Positions 12,301 to 23,089 are shown, counted from the stretch's first letter. The stretch is DNA of 64,000 nucleotides from Bemisia tabaci (GCF_918797505.1 NC_092793.1:682001-746000); one strand, 5' to 3'. Translations and numbers: made by a program. The notes: a model not told the origin generated them from the sequence alone.

Positions 12301-15300
12301 GTGGCAAACTTCACATACTCAGAGGTTAATAAGCGAATGGGAGAATTCGAGGTGCACATCATCACATATTGCCTCGTGTTTTGTCAAAAGTCGGCGTGGA
12401 TCCCCCATCAAATATGGAACAAATAGCTCAAAGTAAGCACTTTTTAATGGTGTAATCGTTTTTAATATCGTTTAAATCGCTGTGGCCATTACGGGACTCC
12501 AAAGTTTTGCCTAAAAATGAGCCAAAAATGACCTTGACTTCAACTTTTCGTTATCACGGTTTCTTGCGGATTCATTCTTATTGGTGCAGAAATGTAGAAA
12601 TGTTATACATATGTTCCTCTAACAGAGTATAATAGGTTTCTATGCCAGTTTTCCGGAAAAATTGGATTTTTTGGCGGGAAAACACATTTTCAAGCGAAAT
12701 TATATTTTATCTAGAGAAATGATATAGGTAACTGGATAAAACGAGGGTAATTTTTTCATTCTTGAGCTTTCACAAGTATACACATTTACCAACTCGCCTT
12801 CCTGTGGTGTAATGGTTGTAGTGCTAGCCTTATGATCAGGAGATCCTCAGTTTGACTCCCCCCCCCCCCCCCAAGGGAACTCGAGCTTGATGATCGCAAG
12901 CCATATTACTGGGAGCTAATTGCTTGGAAGAGACTGATGGGGAAAGGCATTCAAGCACGGATATTAGATCTCAGTAGAAATTGTAGTTCCGCTTTCTTGT
13001 ATTTACTTTATGAAATAGTTCTTTATCATTCCACCTAAAATCTTTCTAGTAACATTTGTAACCATAAAAATCAGCGTAAAATGATTGAACTGCTTCCAAG
13101 AAATATAACAATGTAAAGTCTGTTAATTTTTAGGTATTCTAAAGTATGCCCCGAAACTTTTCGAAGCAGGGTCTGACGATCAAAGAGTGAAGTATTATTT
13201 TTAAAAAAAAAACGCCAGAAATGAACATTTTTTGGAGGACGTTTCTATCCAGGGAGGGGGAACTCTATACCTTGGCCTTTACCTCCCCCCCCCCCACTCC
13301 TCTGCTTTCTTTCAGGAAGGCATCTAAATATCTTGCTAACACGAAAACCACCATACTTACTGTATGTATTATGCTCTAGTCAGGACTGAGAGACAAAAAA
13401 ATAAAATGGTGAATTTATTCAATTACGATAAATTCTTGTCTTTTCCTGGGAAAAATACTCATTTTAAAGCCTTTTGCTCTGGTAAACGCATCATTTTTGC
13501 AAAAATGAACCACCAAAGTGTAGTCTGGTGACCTTCAAACGACTTAACCGTAATTTACTGTGGCATTCGAATCAAAGTTAGAATTTTTTTCTAGATTTTA
13601 AGTATTTAGGGTCTGCCGCCATCTTGGATTTGAGAATTTTGTAAAACTAAGGTCAAATTTGAATTTAGCGACCCAAGAATTATAGGTTCCCCGAGTTTCA
13701 TTTGAATCTGACCATTTAATGAGCTTGTTCAGTAATTCATAATTCTTGCAGTTTTGAAAACTAGTGAGTGCACATAGTTCACAGGAATGTTCCCCGATTT
13801 TTTGGAGCAATAAAGGTGGATCTACAGTTTTTTTTTAGGAATTTCTCCGCCCAGGGAGCGCCACCGTCGATGGCTGTTTTCATCAAATTACTGCAGTCAA
13901 GACTAATTTTCTGAAAATCTGAGCCTTTATTTCAAAATCGGAAAATTTCAGCCTGTGGATTGGAGTTTGGTGAATATTTGGAGCCCTCGACCATCAAAAT
14001 TCATGGCTTTCTGGCGGAGAAAGTACTGTTTTCCCACAAGAAATCTTGGCCTCCCGCCGACGGTGCTCTCAGTTGACGGTAAATTTAGAGAAGTAGAACG
14101 ATTCGTTTCAAAATCCAAGAATTTCAGTCTATAGATCAGACTTTTTTCTCTCATGCAAGTCCAAAAATTTGCAATGCCATTGCGAATCGATGAAGAAATT
14201 GCTGTATCCAGCCAGGCGGACAACAAGCTTTTTTAATCAGTAGGTCATTTCAAAATTCAAATTGCTCACCACAACAACAACAGGTTTGTTGACATTTTAG
14301 GTTATGTGTCCGTTCTTCATCATGGTCAAAAGCTCATCAGCTCGCACAGTGAATTTCAACTTTATTGCAATAATTTTGATCGTGTCGTATGAACTAAAAG
14401 AAGGAACAAGTGTGCTAGTATTCTGTGTTTAGTGTGATAATTTTTATTTCGCCTTCAATTTATCTTCTGGCAAGTCATTCAGTGCTGTACCAAAATTGGT
14501 TCTTGCTGGGTTGCGGAGCTCTCTTTCGTCAGGATCCCACATTTTACCTTAACACTAGTTACTAGTGTCTATACCTTGCCGGACACACCGATCATATTTG
14601 CCGTACCTCACTCCAGGTAAGTCATTTACAGTACTTGACACAGAAGGATAATTCACATCGTACGAATCCACTCGAACTCATCATCACTATTCATCACCAG
14701 TATGTATTGTTGAATGTGCGTCAATAAATGACACATGGTACAGCCACAGTGCTGTCATACTATAAAAATGGTCAGTAGAGATCAGTAATATCAAGATTCT
14801 TCCCGCCATCCAGATCCAGTGATTGAGCATACGTCAAAAATGGCTATAGTGCATAGAGAAAAACCAATCCGTCGTTTAAGGATTATGAGTTCACAAATGA
14901 CGTTTCCAATGCTCATGCTGGGCATTGGATGTTCTCTCAGTTAAGTGTAAAGTCTCCAAATACGTACTTCAAATTAATTTTTTTAAATTATAAGGGTTCG
15001 AAAAAATGAATGATCATTTAGGTATTCCTTTGTAACCACCACAGTCTTTTTCTTTAATTACTGTCCCAGTTTGATTTTTGTTGCCATCTTGAAGTTTTGT
15101 GACGTCAGGCGGGTACCACTTTTGCCAGGCGACTACCGAATCTGTAGCGCGTAGCCGGCGTAGCGCGCATTTCAAATCTTCGCCTGCTCTCATCAAGATG
15201 AGGATACGAAGCATTGTGTGATAAGTGAGATGACGATGAGACATAAATTATCCGTCACATTCCTTCCTAGAAATGTGCCTATTCAAGCTGAATTTAGTTT

Positions 15301-16553
15301 TTTATTTCTGAATGATGAAAGAATCTGAAAGGATCGAATATGACTACCTAATCCTAGCTCTATAGCTTGCAAGACAACACCCTGAGTTATGAATTTTTCC
15401 AGTATCGTTGCAATATCAGTAGAGTACCTAATAGCGGCACCCAGTGTCACAGTATGTCATACATGATGTAGGTAATTCTCATCCAAATAAGCGAAGAATA
15501 AATATTTACCTTCATTACCACCAAGTAGATGAAAGTTTCACTGTGAACATAGTTGGCCAATAAAAATGCAAACAATGAAGCAATTATTTTTATTTCCTGA
15601 CTCTACATGGTAAGAATTATGGTACGAATTCTAAGGCATAGTAAAAACTGTATTTATCATTCCTCAATTAATACAAGGTTGACTGTTTGCAAGGAAATGA
15701 TAGTACATTAGTTGGCTTATCTATTTTTCTAAACTTCAGATTAAGTTGATGAAGGTAGCAGGTTATTGTCAGCAAGAGATATTATATATTATATATATAT
15801 ATTATATATATATATATATATAGAGTTTAGAATGGTCTATTTTTAATTCTTCCAGAGGAGCATTATTAGTATTTAATAAAAAACTCTCAGGATTCTCTGT
15901 GATACTATGCCACCTCTTATCAAGAATGTTTATGCTAATGTTGTTGCTATTATGGTGATGGAAGAGATAATTTGGGTAAAAGTCGGACAAATACGAGGAT
16001 GCCAAGTTTTTAAGAAAATCTCACAAACCAAAGTGAAAATTGTTTCATGCCTCTGCAATTTTCAGCTTCGCGCTAGGTTTTCGCAAGAGGGTCAGCACAA
16101 TGCGCTCATCAAACTTTTGTGGAATTTCTTGTTAATTTTAGAATGTGTGCCAAAGTCACAATAAGCATTCCACAAGAATTGCAATCTGAAAAATCTAGAA
16201 AAATAACAAGTACCTCTCAGCCTTTGGGCAATTTGCACCCCTGCTCAATTGGAAATGGAACTTGGTACACGTTCCCATAAGGAGTGTACAGGGTCCTTCA
16301 GAGGAGGGCTATTGGGCAGAATGTGGAAAACTGTTGGACGGGCACATAAAATATGGTGGAGGGTTGGTGGTAGATGAACCAAATTATGCAAAAATAGAAT
16401 AAAACAAACTAAGGTAAAATACAGTGGCTTACATGATGCTTTGGTTTCTTCTTTGATTTCCACTGTTTCGTACAGGAAAATTTCAGTGCCCCAAGTGATA
16501 AATCTATCCGGATGAACAGGTGACCACTGAACTTCTAAACGAGGAGTACTCAT
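175..16553 (-). CDS. mios: mios (GATOR2 WD40 subunit), 5' part, exons 1-4
   Basis: Spliced gene on the minus strand: exons 16433-16553, 11084-11281, 8993-9301 and 175-367, continuing beyond the left edge. Joined, they give 273 codons plus 2 bases with no stop, and every junction keeps phase (1, 1, 1, then 2). The protein follows the N-terminal beta-propeller of MIOS/Mio: a [13 protein letters not shown] start, then [17 protein letters not shown], then [12 protein letters not shown] with [14 protein letters not shown], then [16 protein letters not shown] and a closing WCPTR. Known of the family: MIOS with WDR24, WDR59, SEH1 and SEC13 forms GATOR2, a lysosome-associated complex that relieves GATOR1 inhibition of TORC1. 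The alpha-solenoid and the C-terminal zinc/RING domain lie outside the window. The first in-frame ATG at 16553 is taken as start because it opens the conserved block. A TTG codon three codons upstream is less likely. Introns of 5.2, 1.8 and 8.6 kb are full of repeats. Confidence 0.93.
700..1832. repeat. left arm of an ~8.2-kb inverted repeat
   Basis: This stretch is repeated in inverted, diverged form at about 7817-8902. Matching blocks are GATATCTTCAGG near 745 against CCTGAAGATATC near 8850, GTCGAGCTCTTC near 805 against GAAGAGCTCGAC near 8787, and the block around CGATGAAATCGCAC near 1650 against its complement near 7985. Everything lies in mios intron 3. ORFs here are arm shadows, not genes. 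It looks like the two ends of an old foldback-type element whose middle has taken later insertions. Confidence 0.7.
2036..2172. repeat. cluster of GTTGACACCATGATCG-type repeats
   Basis: The short unit GTTGACACCATGATC recurs several times here. It recurs again at about 4266-4330 and 7465-7495 (the last ending in the same CACCATGCAACGTTA as 2160-2180). This marks the three places as parts of one dispersed element inside the larger inverted repeat. Function unknown. The stretch 2180-3400 shows nothing I can assign. Confidence 0.6.
3416..4022. repeat. ~205-bp tandem repeat, three copies
   Basis: Three head-to-tail units begin with CAAGTGTGAACC or CAAAGTGTGAACC near 3418, 3617 and 3825. Each carries a block ACTGCTTGTGTTTTTT about 60 bp in and a block AAAGCCATA(G/A)TGAATC later. 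The units are diverged (roughly 80-85 percent alike by eye). Satellite-like, no coding potential. Confidence 0.8.
4441..4545. repeat. degenerate TAACC-rich stretch
   Basis: Imperfect runs of TAACC/CTAACC followed by a unit (GTACAGGTCC, AACCTAATCTAA, CGTGACCCAAAC) that is also present at 1930-1985. Part of the same dispersed element. It resembles, but is much more degenerate than, the telomere-type array at 25133-25300. Confidence 0.55.
4583..5907. mobile_element. TA-flanked palindromic (hairpin) element 1, mariner-type ends
   Basis: A near-perfect inverted repeat with two ~620-bp arms and a short centre near 5230-5280. The outer ends are CAGGGTTATCCAAAAGTC and its complement, directly flanked by TA on both sides (4581-4582 and 5908-5909). 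That is the target duplication of the Tc1/mariner superfamily. Each arm holds six AAAATGGCGG-like motifs, for example at about 4847, 4870, 4998, 5013, 5147 and 5162. No transposase; the mirrored ORFs are the same arm read twice. A non-autonomous element sitting in mios intron 3. Confidence 0.88.
6096..7298. mobile_element. TA-flanked palindromic element 2, mariner-type ends
   Basis: Inverted arms of about 590 bp with a short centre near 6695. The ends are CAGGGTGTCCCATAAGTCCG and CGGACTTTTGGGACACCCTG, flanked by TA on each side. The arms share the block GCGCAAACTGCAAATC with hairpin 3 and are almost identical to each other, which points to recent insertion or gene conversion. It lies only 188 bp from hairpin 1. 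Non-autonomous, no ORF of note. Confidence 0.88.
7640..7995. repeat. 177-bp tandem duplication in the right arm
   Basis: Two head-to-tail units about 177 bp apart: GGGGTCTACCGATCGATCGC at 7661 and GGGGTCTGTCGATCAGCCGC at 7838. Each continues into GGGCCAAAACTAA and CTTTTCAGGAACCGAAAA. The second unit corresponds to the single inverted copy near 1660-1830. No gene. Confidence 0.75.
7817..8902. repeat. right arm of the ~8.2-kb inverted repeat
   Basis: Inverted, diverged partner of 700-1832 (see that entry for matching blocks). It ends about 90 bp from the donor site of mios exon 3. Nothing coding is supported in it. Confidence 0.7.
8993..9301 (-). CDS. mios: mios exon 3
   Basis: 309 bp, residues 107-209. 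Acceptor CTGTATAG|GTCC, donor AGAG|GTCTCAC. It encodes the best-conserved part of the window: [26 protein letters not shown], then a blade ending [15 protein letters not shown] and LRIVDIRG. These match the second to fourth WD repeats of MIOS. Phase 1 at both ends. Confidence 0.95.
9302..11083 (-). other. mios intron 2
   Basis: 1.8-kb AT-rich intron with GT-AG ends on the minus strand. I see no transposon ends, tandem repeat or coding stretch that I can support. Confidence 0.8.
11084..11281 (-). CDS. mios: mios exon 2
   Basis: 198 bp, residues 41-106. Acceptor ATGATGCAG|GTGT; donor AATAG|GTAAAAC. It contains [14 protein letters not shown] and [17 protein letters not shown], equivalent to the MIOS propeller stretch ending GQANG. 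Cys41 is completed across the exon 1/2 junction. Confidence 0.94.
   Translation of the reverse strand: MYFFRTTQLRTSLQAILIIIMSNVWTFIRTLSQMFCLRLAKPMAKSFSLVLAVLSSTTWDSLALK
11325..11392 (+). repeat. solitary mariner-type terminus
   Basis: TA followed by CAGAGTGTCCCAAAAGTCCC and a CCACCCCCTCT tract, matching the outer end of hairpins 2-4. No inverted partner is visible downstream. A truncated element end, broken by the retrotransposon tail that follows. Confidence 0.6.
11393..11530 (+). pseudogene. fragment of LINE ORF2, last 45 codons
   Basis: Open from the insertion junction to TGA. Only the extreme C-terminal end of the polyprotein is present; the endonuclease and reverse-transcriptase domains are lost by 5' truncation. 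Family assignment below non-LTR level is not possible from 45 residues. Confidence 0.7.
11393..11550 (+). mobile_element. 5'-truncated non-LTR retrotransposon tail (ORF2 C-terminus)
   Basis: 158-bp insert flanked by the 12-bp direct repeat TGTCTAGTTTTT (11381-11392 and 11551-11562), the sign of target-primed reverse transcription. It opens directly in frame with 45 codons and a stop at 11528. The peptide ([11 protein letters not shown], then [14 protein letters not shown]) resembles the usual C-terminus of LINE reverse-transcriptase polyproteins (a GRP..RW..GV motif followed by D R..WR). The 3' end is a short ATGT-type tail. Dead copy in mios intron 1. Confidence 0.8.
11700..14260. other. repeat-like DNA of mios intron 1, unassigned
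   Basis: Contains blocks of a transposon-like sequence (ATTAGGGTGGCCTAAAACGG at 11709), long poly-C tracts near 12857 and 13284, and no coding stretch. I found no matching second terminus, so no element boundaries are given. Confidence 0.5.
12795..12858 (+). repeat. tRNA-like segment (SINE-type)
   Basis: The stretch reads like a degenerate tRNA: an A-box-like TGGTGTAATGGTTGTAGTGC near 12814 and a B-box-like CAGTTTGACTCC near 12848 at about the right spacing, ending in a poly-C run. The stems do not close cleanly, so I treat it as a tRNA-derived repeat, not a working tRNA gene. Confidence 0.45.
15779..15823. repeat. (AT)n microsatellite
   Basis: Run of alternating A and T with occasional TT, about 45 bp, in mios intron 1. 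Confidence 0.95.
16433..16553 (-). CDS. mios: mios exon 1 (start codon)
   Basis: 121 bp, residues 1-40 plus one base. It opens at the ATG complementary to 16551-16553 and has donor CATCAT|GTAAGC. The peptide [18 protein letters not shown] matches the MIOS N-terminus, where a W(A/S)P.H.DRF motif lies about ten residues in. Upstream, 16554-16620 would hold the 5' UTR; no clear TATA box seen. Confidence 0.92.
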
Positions 16554-16689
16554 GATGGGCAAGCTGAAACTGAGGGATAAGATAAGAATAACAAGCCAAT
16601 GCCATTAAAATCTCAAAAATCAGTTATGGCAAACTTCCCCTTACAGGTAAAGACTACCTTAAAATGAGTTTGTTGAAAGAAGCAGAGAT

Positions 16690-17360
16690 TTTTACTTCCT
16701 CGCTTCCCTGGGGTAGAGGAAGTATTGTCATCCTCCAAGGGAAACAACAAAAAAGTTGACATTTCCATCATTTCTAGACGTTTTAAGGTCCCTAAAGTAA
16801 AAATAACCTGACTTGAAAAGATGTGTGTCTGTCCGTCAGGGGTCCCCCAAATCAGTGTACAGCCATACCTCAGAATCTATCTGTTAAATTTCATTCAAAA
16901 TTGATAGAGAAGACCATAAGTATCTATGTTCTCCTTATGCACGTCAAACGATTTTAGGGTGCGCTAAAATTGGGGGGGAGGCTAGGGGCCTAGGTCGATT
17001 CTTAGCAAAATCACATGGAAAGCTCATATTGAAGGACTGTAAAAAAAATGCCTTTAATTATTTGAAAGTTAGCACAAAAGCACCACCTGGGTCATTAATT
17101 AGGGTCTGTAGTCCCTAAGAGATCTTCGGACTAAACTAAAAATTGAAGGGTTACGCGTCATATAGCGAGAGCACTTTGATCACACGAGGAGCTCACTTTG
17201 ATGGACTGTAGATTTTGAAATATGCCTTTAATTCTATGAAAGGTGGCACAAAAGCACCACCTGGGCCATTAATTTAAGTTCCTAAGAGATCTTTGGACTA
17301 ATCTCATGTTGAAGAGGGGCCTATAGCAAATCGCCATATTGGGCTGAACACTCAAGGAAC
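16690..17360. repeat. dispersed-repeat-like block with a ~165-bp tandem pair
   Basis: Two similar units lie at about 17035-17140 and 17203-17310. Both carry ATGCCTTTAATT, GCACAAAAGCACCACCTGGG and CCTAAGAGATCTT(C/T)GGACTAA. The leading segment (CTTCCTCGCTTCCCTGGGG at 16697) looks repetitive but has no visible partner. Intergenic. The following 17.4-18.0 kb shows nothing assignable. Confidence 0.6.
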
Positions 17361-18030
17361 GGAAGACTCCTTGGTATTAGCAGCAAGTGTTTTGAGTTAG
17401 ATGAAACCTAAGATTTCAAATGCTTGATATACTGTCTCCAAAATTACTCCGTAGATATACACTTAACAAACTGAGACAACTAATCAGGTACCTACATACT
17501 ATCATCGAAGCTAACACTAGAACTTACACTTAGATCTTTATTAGAAACTAATACGTTTGTTGTTAATGAATTTAGAATCCCTGCGGATTCCATCTTTCGC
17601 GGTTCCTTTTTACAAGGTACTGAACTTGAATATAGTAATACTGCATGAACATGATTGATTTAATGATTAATGATTACACAAAAGCGCGTTTGTTTATCAC
17701 GGTCCAAATTTTCTGTTGTTTCAACACACGGAGCTAAGGAGCTGACGCTTTCCGTGGGCGGGTGGTGAATCATTTCAAGCGAGGAGATTCGACCGCCAAC
17801 TTTAAAACTTGGGATTGATGCTCGGCAATACCCGTTTCATTTTAAGACTATAAAAACATCACATAATGATTCTGCCCGTGGAAGTAGGTTTTTAATAGCT
17901 TTTAACCGTGCTTAAGGAAAGATTAGAATATATAATCGTATCTAAATTATGATGTCAATAAATTCAATAGATACTAATGAATCATAGAAAAGCTAGGATA
18001 TATATATTTAAGGATTGCCGTCTTCACTAC

Positions 18031-18217
18031 GAGGCATCATTAATCAATTAGAACTGGGGAAAGAAAAGAATAGACAAATGTCACATCCAAAAAGTGCACC
18101 ATTCAACAGAAATTTACATGCTAACAAATGGGCCAACTGATGATTGCTGTCTTCAGACTGATGTGACTTTTGTCTTTTCTTTTCTTTCCCCAGTTTTATT
18201 TGATTGAAGATGCCTCA
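18031..18217. repeat. short inverted-repeat element (MITE-like)
   Basis: Arms of ~55 bp: GAGGCATCATTAATCAATTA with AACTGGGGAAAGAAAAGAAT on the left, and the complement (TTCTTTCCCCAGTT, then GAAGATGCCTC) on the right, around an ~80-bp loop. Boundaries are approximate and no clean target duplication is seen. Confidence 0.65.
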
Positions 18218-18636
18218 TAATATCTAGAAGACCATTCTTAATGTATCAATTCATCACATATCATGATTAGATATACAATCAAGTTTAGTGGTTTGGATAA
18301 AAATTTCATAACTATTATCGTTCAATCAAAATTTCAATCGAAACTTTATGATTTTGAGAAGCTGGCTGTATTTTCCCAAATACTCCAGTGAAAGTGCCTA
18401 TGCCGGCACGGAGCGCCGGCTTCAGCGAGAAAGTCTTGTGCGATCCTCGCACCATGATGGGGGGCGAAGCTCCACCCATTTGCCGGCGCTTGCGCTGCGC
18501 ATAAATTTGCCGGAGGCCAATTTTCACTTTACCAAGAAACTTCATGCAAAATTTGGTGAAAATTTGATGCCACCAATTTCGTAAAAAGTAAACTTCCAAT
18601 TGGTGCTGAAATGGAATATGTATGTAATATTACATA

Positions 18637-21168
18637 CAGGGTGTGCCAAAAGTCCGTCCCACCCCTGCTAACTTTTGAACGAATTGAGCTAGGGTAATGA
18701 AACTTTGGGAATGTTCCTATCTCAAAGGAGACCTTTTTTTGTGGGGGTCAAAATTTTGGTCCCCCCTCAGGGGGGGCCCGGGGGGCCCCCAACTTTTTAT
18801 TTTCAAATGGCAACCCCTATCTTGTGATACCTCATTCGAAAAAGCATAAGAAACTAAGAATTTTGGCGCAAACCGCAGATCAATATCTTAATTTTTGACC
18901 GAGTTATGATAGGTCAAAGGTCAAATTTGACCTATTTTCAAAAAATCATAACTCCGGTTCAAATTATCGTAAGGAAAAAAATAAAACGGGAAAATTTACC
19001 AAATTGTGTCCGCTTTTAAGTAAAAATTGCAGAAATCACTTCGATTTAATTTTAAGGGGGGGCTCGGACCCCCAAATACGTCAATTCAAAGGTCATTCAA
19101 TTTTCCCGCGAAATAAGCCAATTTCCCCTAGATTTGCCTCCACATTATCTCAGTAAGGTCAAAATCAGTTCAACATTACGTTGGCAAGTCCCCAAATTTC
19201 GGGAAAAGTTTAAAAAAAACGAAATTTAAGGTGATTAAATTTGACCGTTTGAATTTCGTTTTTTTCTAACTTTTCCCGAAAGAGCCGTATGCAAAAACGA
19301 CATTTTTCGCCCCCCCACTAAAACTTATTCAAACTTCGTCTATCAGTTACTAATACTGGAGCGCTTCTTTCCCCAAATTTTCAGACCCCCAAAAAATTTT
19401 GGGGGGGACGCTAGGGGGGTGGAAGTCTAAACCTGTGAACCTTGATATCTTTCGAACGAAACTAGATATTGAGGCCCAGTTTGGACGAAAAATCGTCTAA
19501 AATTGCAAACTTTCAGATTCTAAAGGTCAAAATACCAAAATTAAATTTTTAAAGTAACTTATGTGCTGTTTTTCAGTTTTTAAGGAAAAACAATTTCTTT
19601 TAAACAGATTAAACTGAAATTTCACATTTTTTGATTTGAACCAAAACCAGTTTTTTAAATTGCTCGTCTTTTTCCGCATCCAACGAGTGGTCGTATAAGC
19701 TGGGGAACCGAACGGTTCCGGAGTTATGATCGATTGAAGTTTCCGCTCAACGCGCGCCGACCGATTTTCGCGCGCAAAAAAGTCGGATTTGACTGTTATT
19801 AAATCAGATTGAATGTTCAAACTGAGCAAAATGCATTATTAGGGACTCTTAAGGGTCGCTGAGTTCAGAAATTACAGGTACTTCCAAAAAATTCACGTTT
19901 TTAAAATTACAGCTCCGTACAGGACCACTGAGCGGCCGACCGGCCGCTCAGTGGGCCTCTAAAATAGCGCAACGGAGCTGTAATTTTAAAAACGTGAATT
20001 TTTTGGAAGTACCTGTAATTTCTAAACTCAGCGACCCTCAAGAGTCCCTAATAATGCATTTTGCTCAGTTTGAACATTCAATCTGATTTAATAACAGTCA
20101 AATCCGACTTTTTTGCGCGCGAAAATCGGTCGGCGCGCGTTGAGCGGAAACTTCAATCGATCATAACTCCGGAACCGTTCGGTTCCCCAGCTTATACGAC
20201 CACTCGTTGGATGCGGAAAAAGACGAGCAATTTAAAAAACTGGTTTTGGTTCAAATCAAAAAATGTGAAATTTCAGTTTAATCTGTTTAAAAGAAATTGT
20301 TTTTCCTTAAAAACTGAAAAACAGCACATAAGTTACTTTAAAAATTTAATTTTGGTATTTTGACCTTTAGAATCTGAAAGTTTGCAATTTTAGACGATTT
20401 TTCGTCCAAACTGGGCCTCAATATCTAGTTTCGTTCGAAAGATATCAAGGTTCACAGGTTTAGACTTCCACCCCCCTAGCGTCCCCCCCAAAATTTTTTG
20501 GGGGTCTGAAAATTTGGGGAAAGAAGCGCTCCAGTATTAGTAACTGATAGACGAAGTTTGAATAAGTTTTAGTGGGGGGGCGAAAAACGTCGTTTTTGCA
20601 TACGGCTCTTTGGGGACTTGCCAACGTAATGTTGAACTGATTTTGACCTTACTGAGATAATGTGGAGGCAAATCTAGGGGAAATTGGCTTATTTCGCGGG
20701 AAAATTGAATGACCTTTGAATTGACGTATTTGGGGGTCCGAGCCCCCCCTTAAAATTAAATCGAAGTGATTTCTGCAATTTTTACTTAAAAGCGGACACA
20801 ATTTGGTAAATTTTCCCGTTTTATTTTTTTCCTTACGATAATTTGAACCGGAGTTATGATTTTTTGAAAATAGGTCAAATTTGACCTTTGACCTATCATA
20901 ACTCGGTCAAAAATTAAGATATTGATCTGCGGTTTGCGCCAAAATTCTTAGTTTCTTATGCTTTTTCGAATGAGGTATCACAAGATAGGGGTTGCCATTT
21001 GAAAATAAAAAGTTGGGGGCCCCCCGGGCCCCCCCTGAGGGGGGACCAAAATTTTGACCCCCACAAAAAAAGGTCTCCTTTGAGATAGGAACATTCCCAA
21101 AGTTTCATTACCCTAGCTCAATTCGTTCAAAAGTTAGCAGGGGTGGGACGGACTTTTGGTACACCCTG
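18637..21168. mobile_element. TA-flanked palindromic element 3 (2.5 kb), composite
   Basis: The outer ends CAGGGTGTGCCAAAAGTCCG and CGGACTTTTGGTACACCCTG are flanked by TA. The outer 640 bp of each arm belongs to the same family as hairpin 2 (shared GCGCAAACCGCAGATC and GACCTTTGACCTATCATAA blocks). The central 1.33 kb is a second palindrome that inserted near the original centre. The arms are almost identical: a 100-codon reading frame is the same at 19527-19829 and 20061-20363. No transposase. Intergenic. Confidence 0.88.
19282..20609. mobile_element. inner palindrome nested in element 3 (AGAGC..TGCAAAAACG family)
   Basis: Begins AGAGCCGTATGCAAAAACG, ends with its complement, and is centred near 19943 on GAGCGGCCGACCGGCCGCTC. 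Related copies occur at 50604-52078, as one arm at about 47775-48466, and as one arm entering the right edge of the window. The original outer sequence (CCCGAAA joined to TTTGGGGACTT) can be recognised at the junctions. Function unknown, no protein. Confidence 0.8.
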
Positions 21169-21601
21169 TAAAACGCAATGAGTTTCTGGAAATTCATTTC
21201 AATATTACTTAAGCCTATGCGAAAAAACTCAAAGGAAATCAGAGATGAAAACTGGGTTTCTAACCAGTACCCAGATATGAACCACGATTACAGCCTCCTT
21301 AGGAAAGTTGTCCAACATTCTCTTGAGTTATAATGGACATGGACCATGCTGCGGGTCAGAGCTAAAAGAACCTCATGATGCATTGCAGTCCGCGGCATTC
21401 CGCTGCAGGCAGGATCCAAAAATAATCCTCAGAATTCCAATAAAGAACTTGTCTTAGAATGAACTCTTACCGGTTTCCAAGACTATGCCTTCAGTTAAGG
21501 TGAATCCAGGGTTCGATTAGGGATAATTCAAGATAAGAGATAGCGCCACCAGTCACCACTGAGAATTTCACTTTCCTTCAACGATTACTGAAATAATATT
21601 G

Positions 21602-22145
21602 TAGGGATGTCGATACTCAGGGAGGTATCGATACTCAGGGAAGTATCGATACTCGGTATCGATACTGGTATCGACTCTAAGCATCGATACCGGTATCGAT
21701 CATCGAGCTGAAGTATCGATACCATCGATACTATTACTATGCCGTGATTCTGAGTGTGCATATGTCTGTCGGCCGTTAAATTCCGCCAGATTTACGAAAA
21801 AGCCCTGTTCGCGTCCTTAGCCAACTATTTTGAGCCCTTAATTACAGTTATCGAACTGAGCTTTTACCATTTTTATTGAAGTATAATCATCTTGAGAAAC
21901 TTGATTACTCCGTCGTTTCTCACAGTGCATCATGAAGGTGAAATAGCGGGGAGAGAATTTTTTAAAAAAGAAAAAGAGGCCTTCTTCATGGCCAAATCAG
22001 ATTAAGTATCGATACCGTCGATACTGGAGTCTTGGCATCGATACTGCATGGTATCGATATCGTGGAGTATCGATGCCGAGTATCGTTAAGTATCGATCGA
22101 AAGTATCGATACTTTGCAAGTATCGGATAAGTATCGACATCCCTA
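21602..22145. mobile_element. hAT-like MITE packed with TATCGATA motifs
   Basis: 544 bp between perfect 8-bp duplications TAATATTG (21594-21601 and 22146-22153). Termini are TAGGGATGTCGATACT and AGTATCGACATCCCTA. Both subterminal regions hold about 130 bp of clustered GTATCGATAC-like palindromes, with at least seven exact TATCGATA octamers. The 8-bp duplication and TA-G ends are typical of hAT elements. No ORF. Confidence 0.85.
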
Positions 22146-23089
22146 TAATATTGTTCAAATTACAGAAAGCAGATCCACAAGATATAGATTATTCTTTGCT
22201 TGATTTTTTGAGCCAAAAATATTGGCAATTAGAATTACAAGCGCAGAGTAAGTACGGCTGAGACTTTCAGCTCAACTGCGGCCGCCGGGCACGCAACCGA
22301 ATCCCTCATGTCCTGTCTCTCTCTCTCCCTTTGCCGCGATGGGAGTTACTCTCCACCGTAGTTACGACTTTATTTTTAAGAAGATTTTTTTACTGAGTGT
22401 TCCTCAAGTATGTTGCTATGTCCCCTGGATCCCCAATCTTAAGGAGTATAACGGTTTTTATTATTTTGGCACATACATACGGCTATTCTGAGCAGCGCGA
22501 CGTGGTGGCCAAATCGCGAAGTTCCAAGCCTGGATTCACCTTAAGAGAATCAAACCCTGAAATTAAATTTCTTTGCTACTAGTAACATTTTTAAGTTACC
22601 TGAAGGCTATGAAAGTGAACTCAACTGCTTCAACACACTCAGTCTGTAAGTCTTCAAAAGCAAACGAAGCTGAGAAGTGAGAACTATTTGCTAAAGGCAC
22701 CGTGAATGTGTTAAGGCTTATGAGACAATATGATCGATCCTTCTGTGGACAATACTTTTTACTTGCGTACTTCCAATGCTGTAACTTGAAAGAAATTTTC
22801 CTTGCGGGGAAGCTCGAGCTCTGGAGTCAATACATCAGTTATAATTACGATACTTAAGTTAAATACCATATTGAAAACTCCGCACATAGCTCTGAAAAGT
22901 ACTGAAAACTGATATCATCACTTGAGCTTGATACAGTCTAGATACAGTCAGACCAGACTCAGAAATTCAGAATTGAAACTCAGAGAGAAAATCAGGAGAG
23001 AAAATGCAGAACTAAATACAGTGGCTGGTGGCAAATAGGATGTTTACTTTTCGCAGGCAAAGACATAGAGTACGTACGGTACATACTCT

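Noticed and set aside
19527..20363. Two identical 100-codon ORFs on opposite strands
   Set aside because: They are the same arm of hairpin 3 read from both sides. No homology to a protein family and no splice or start context.
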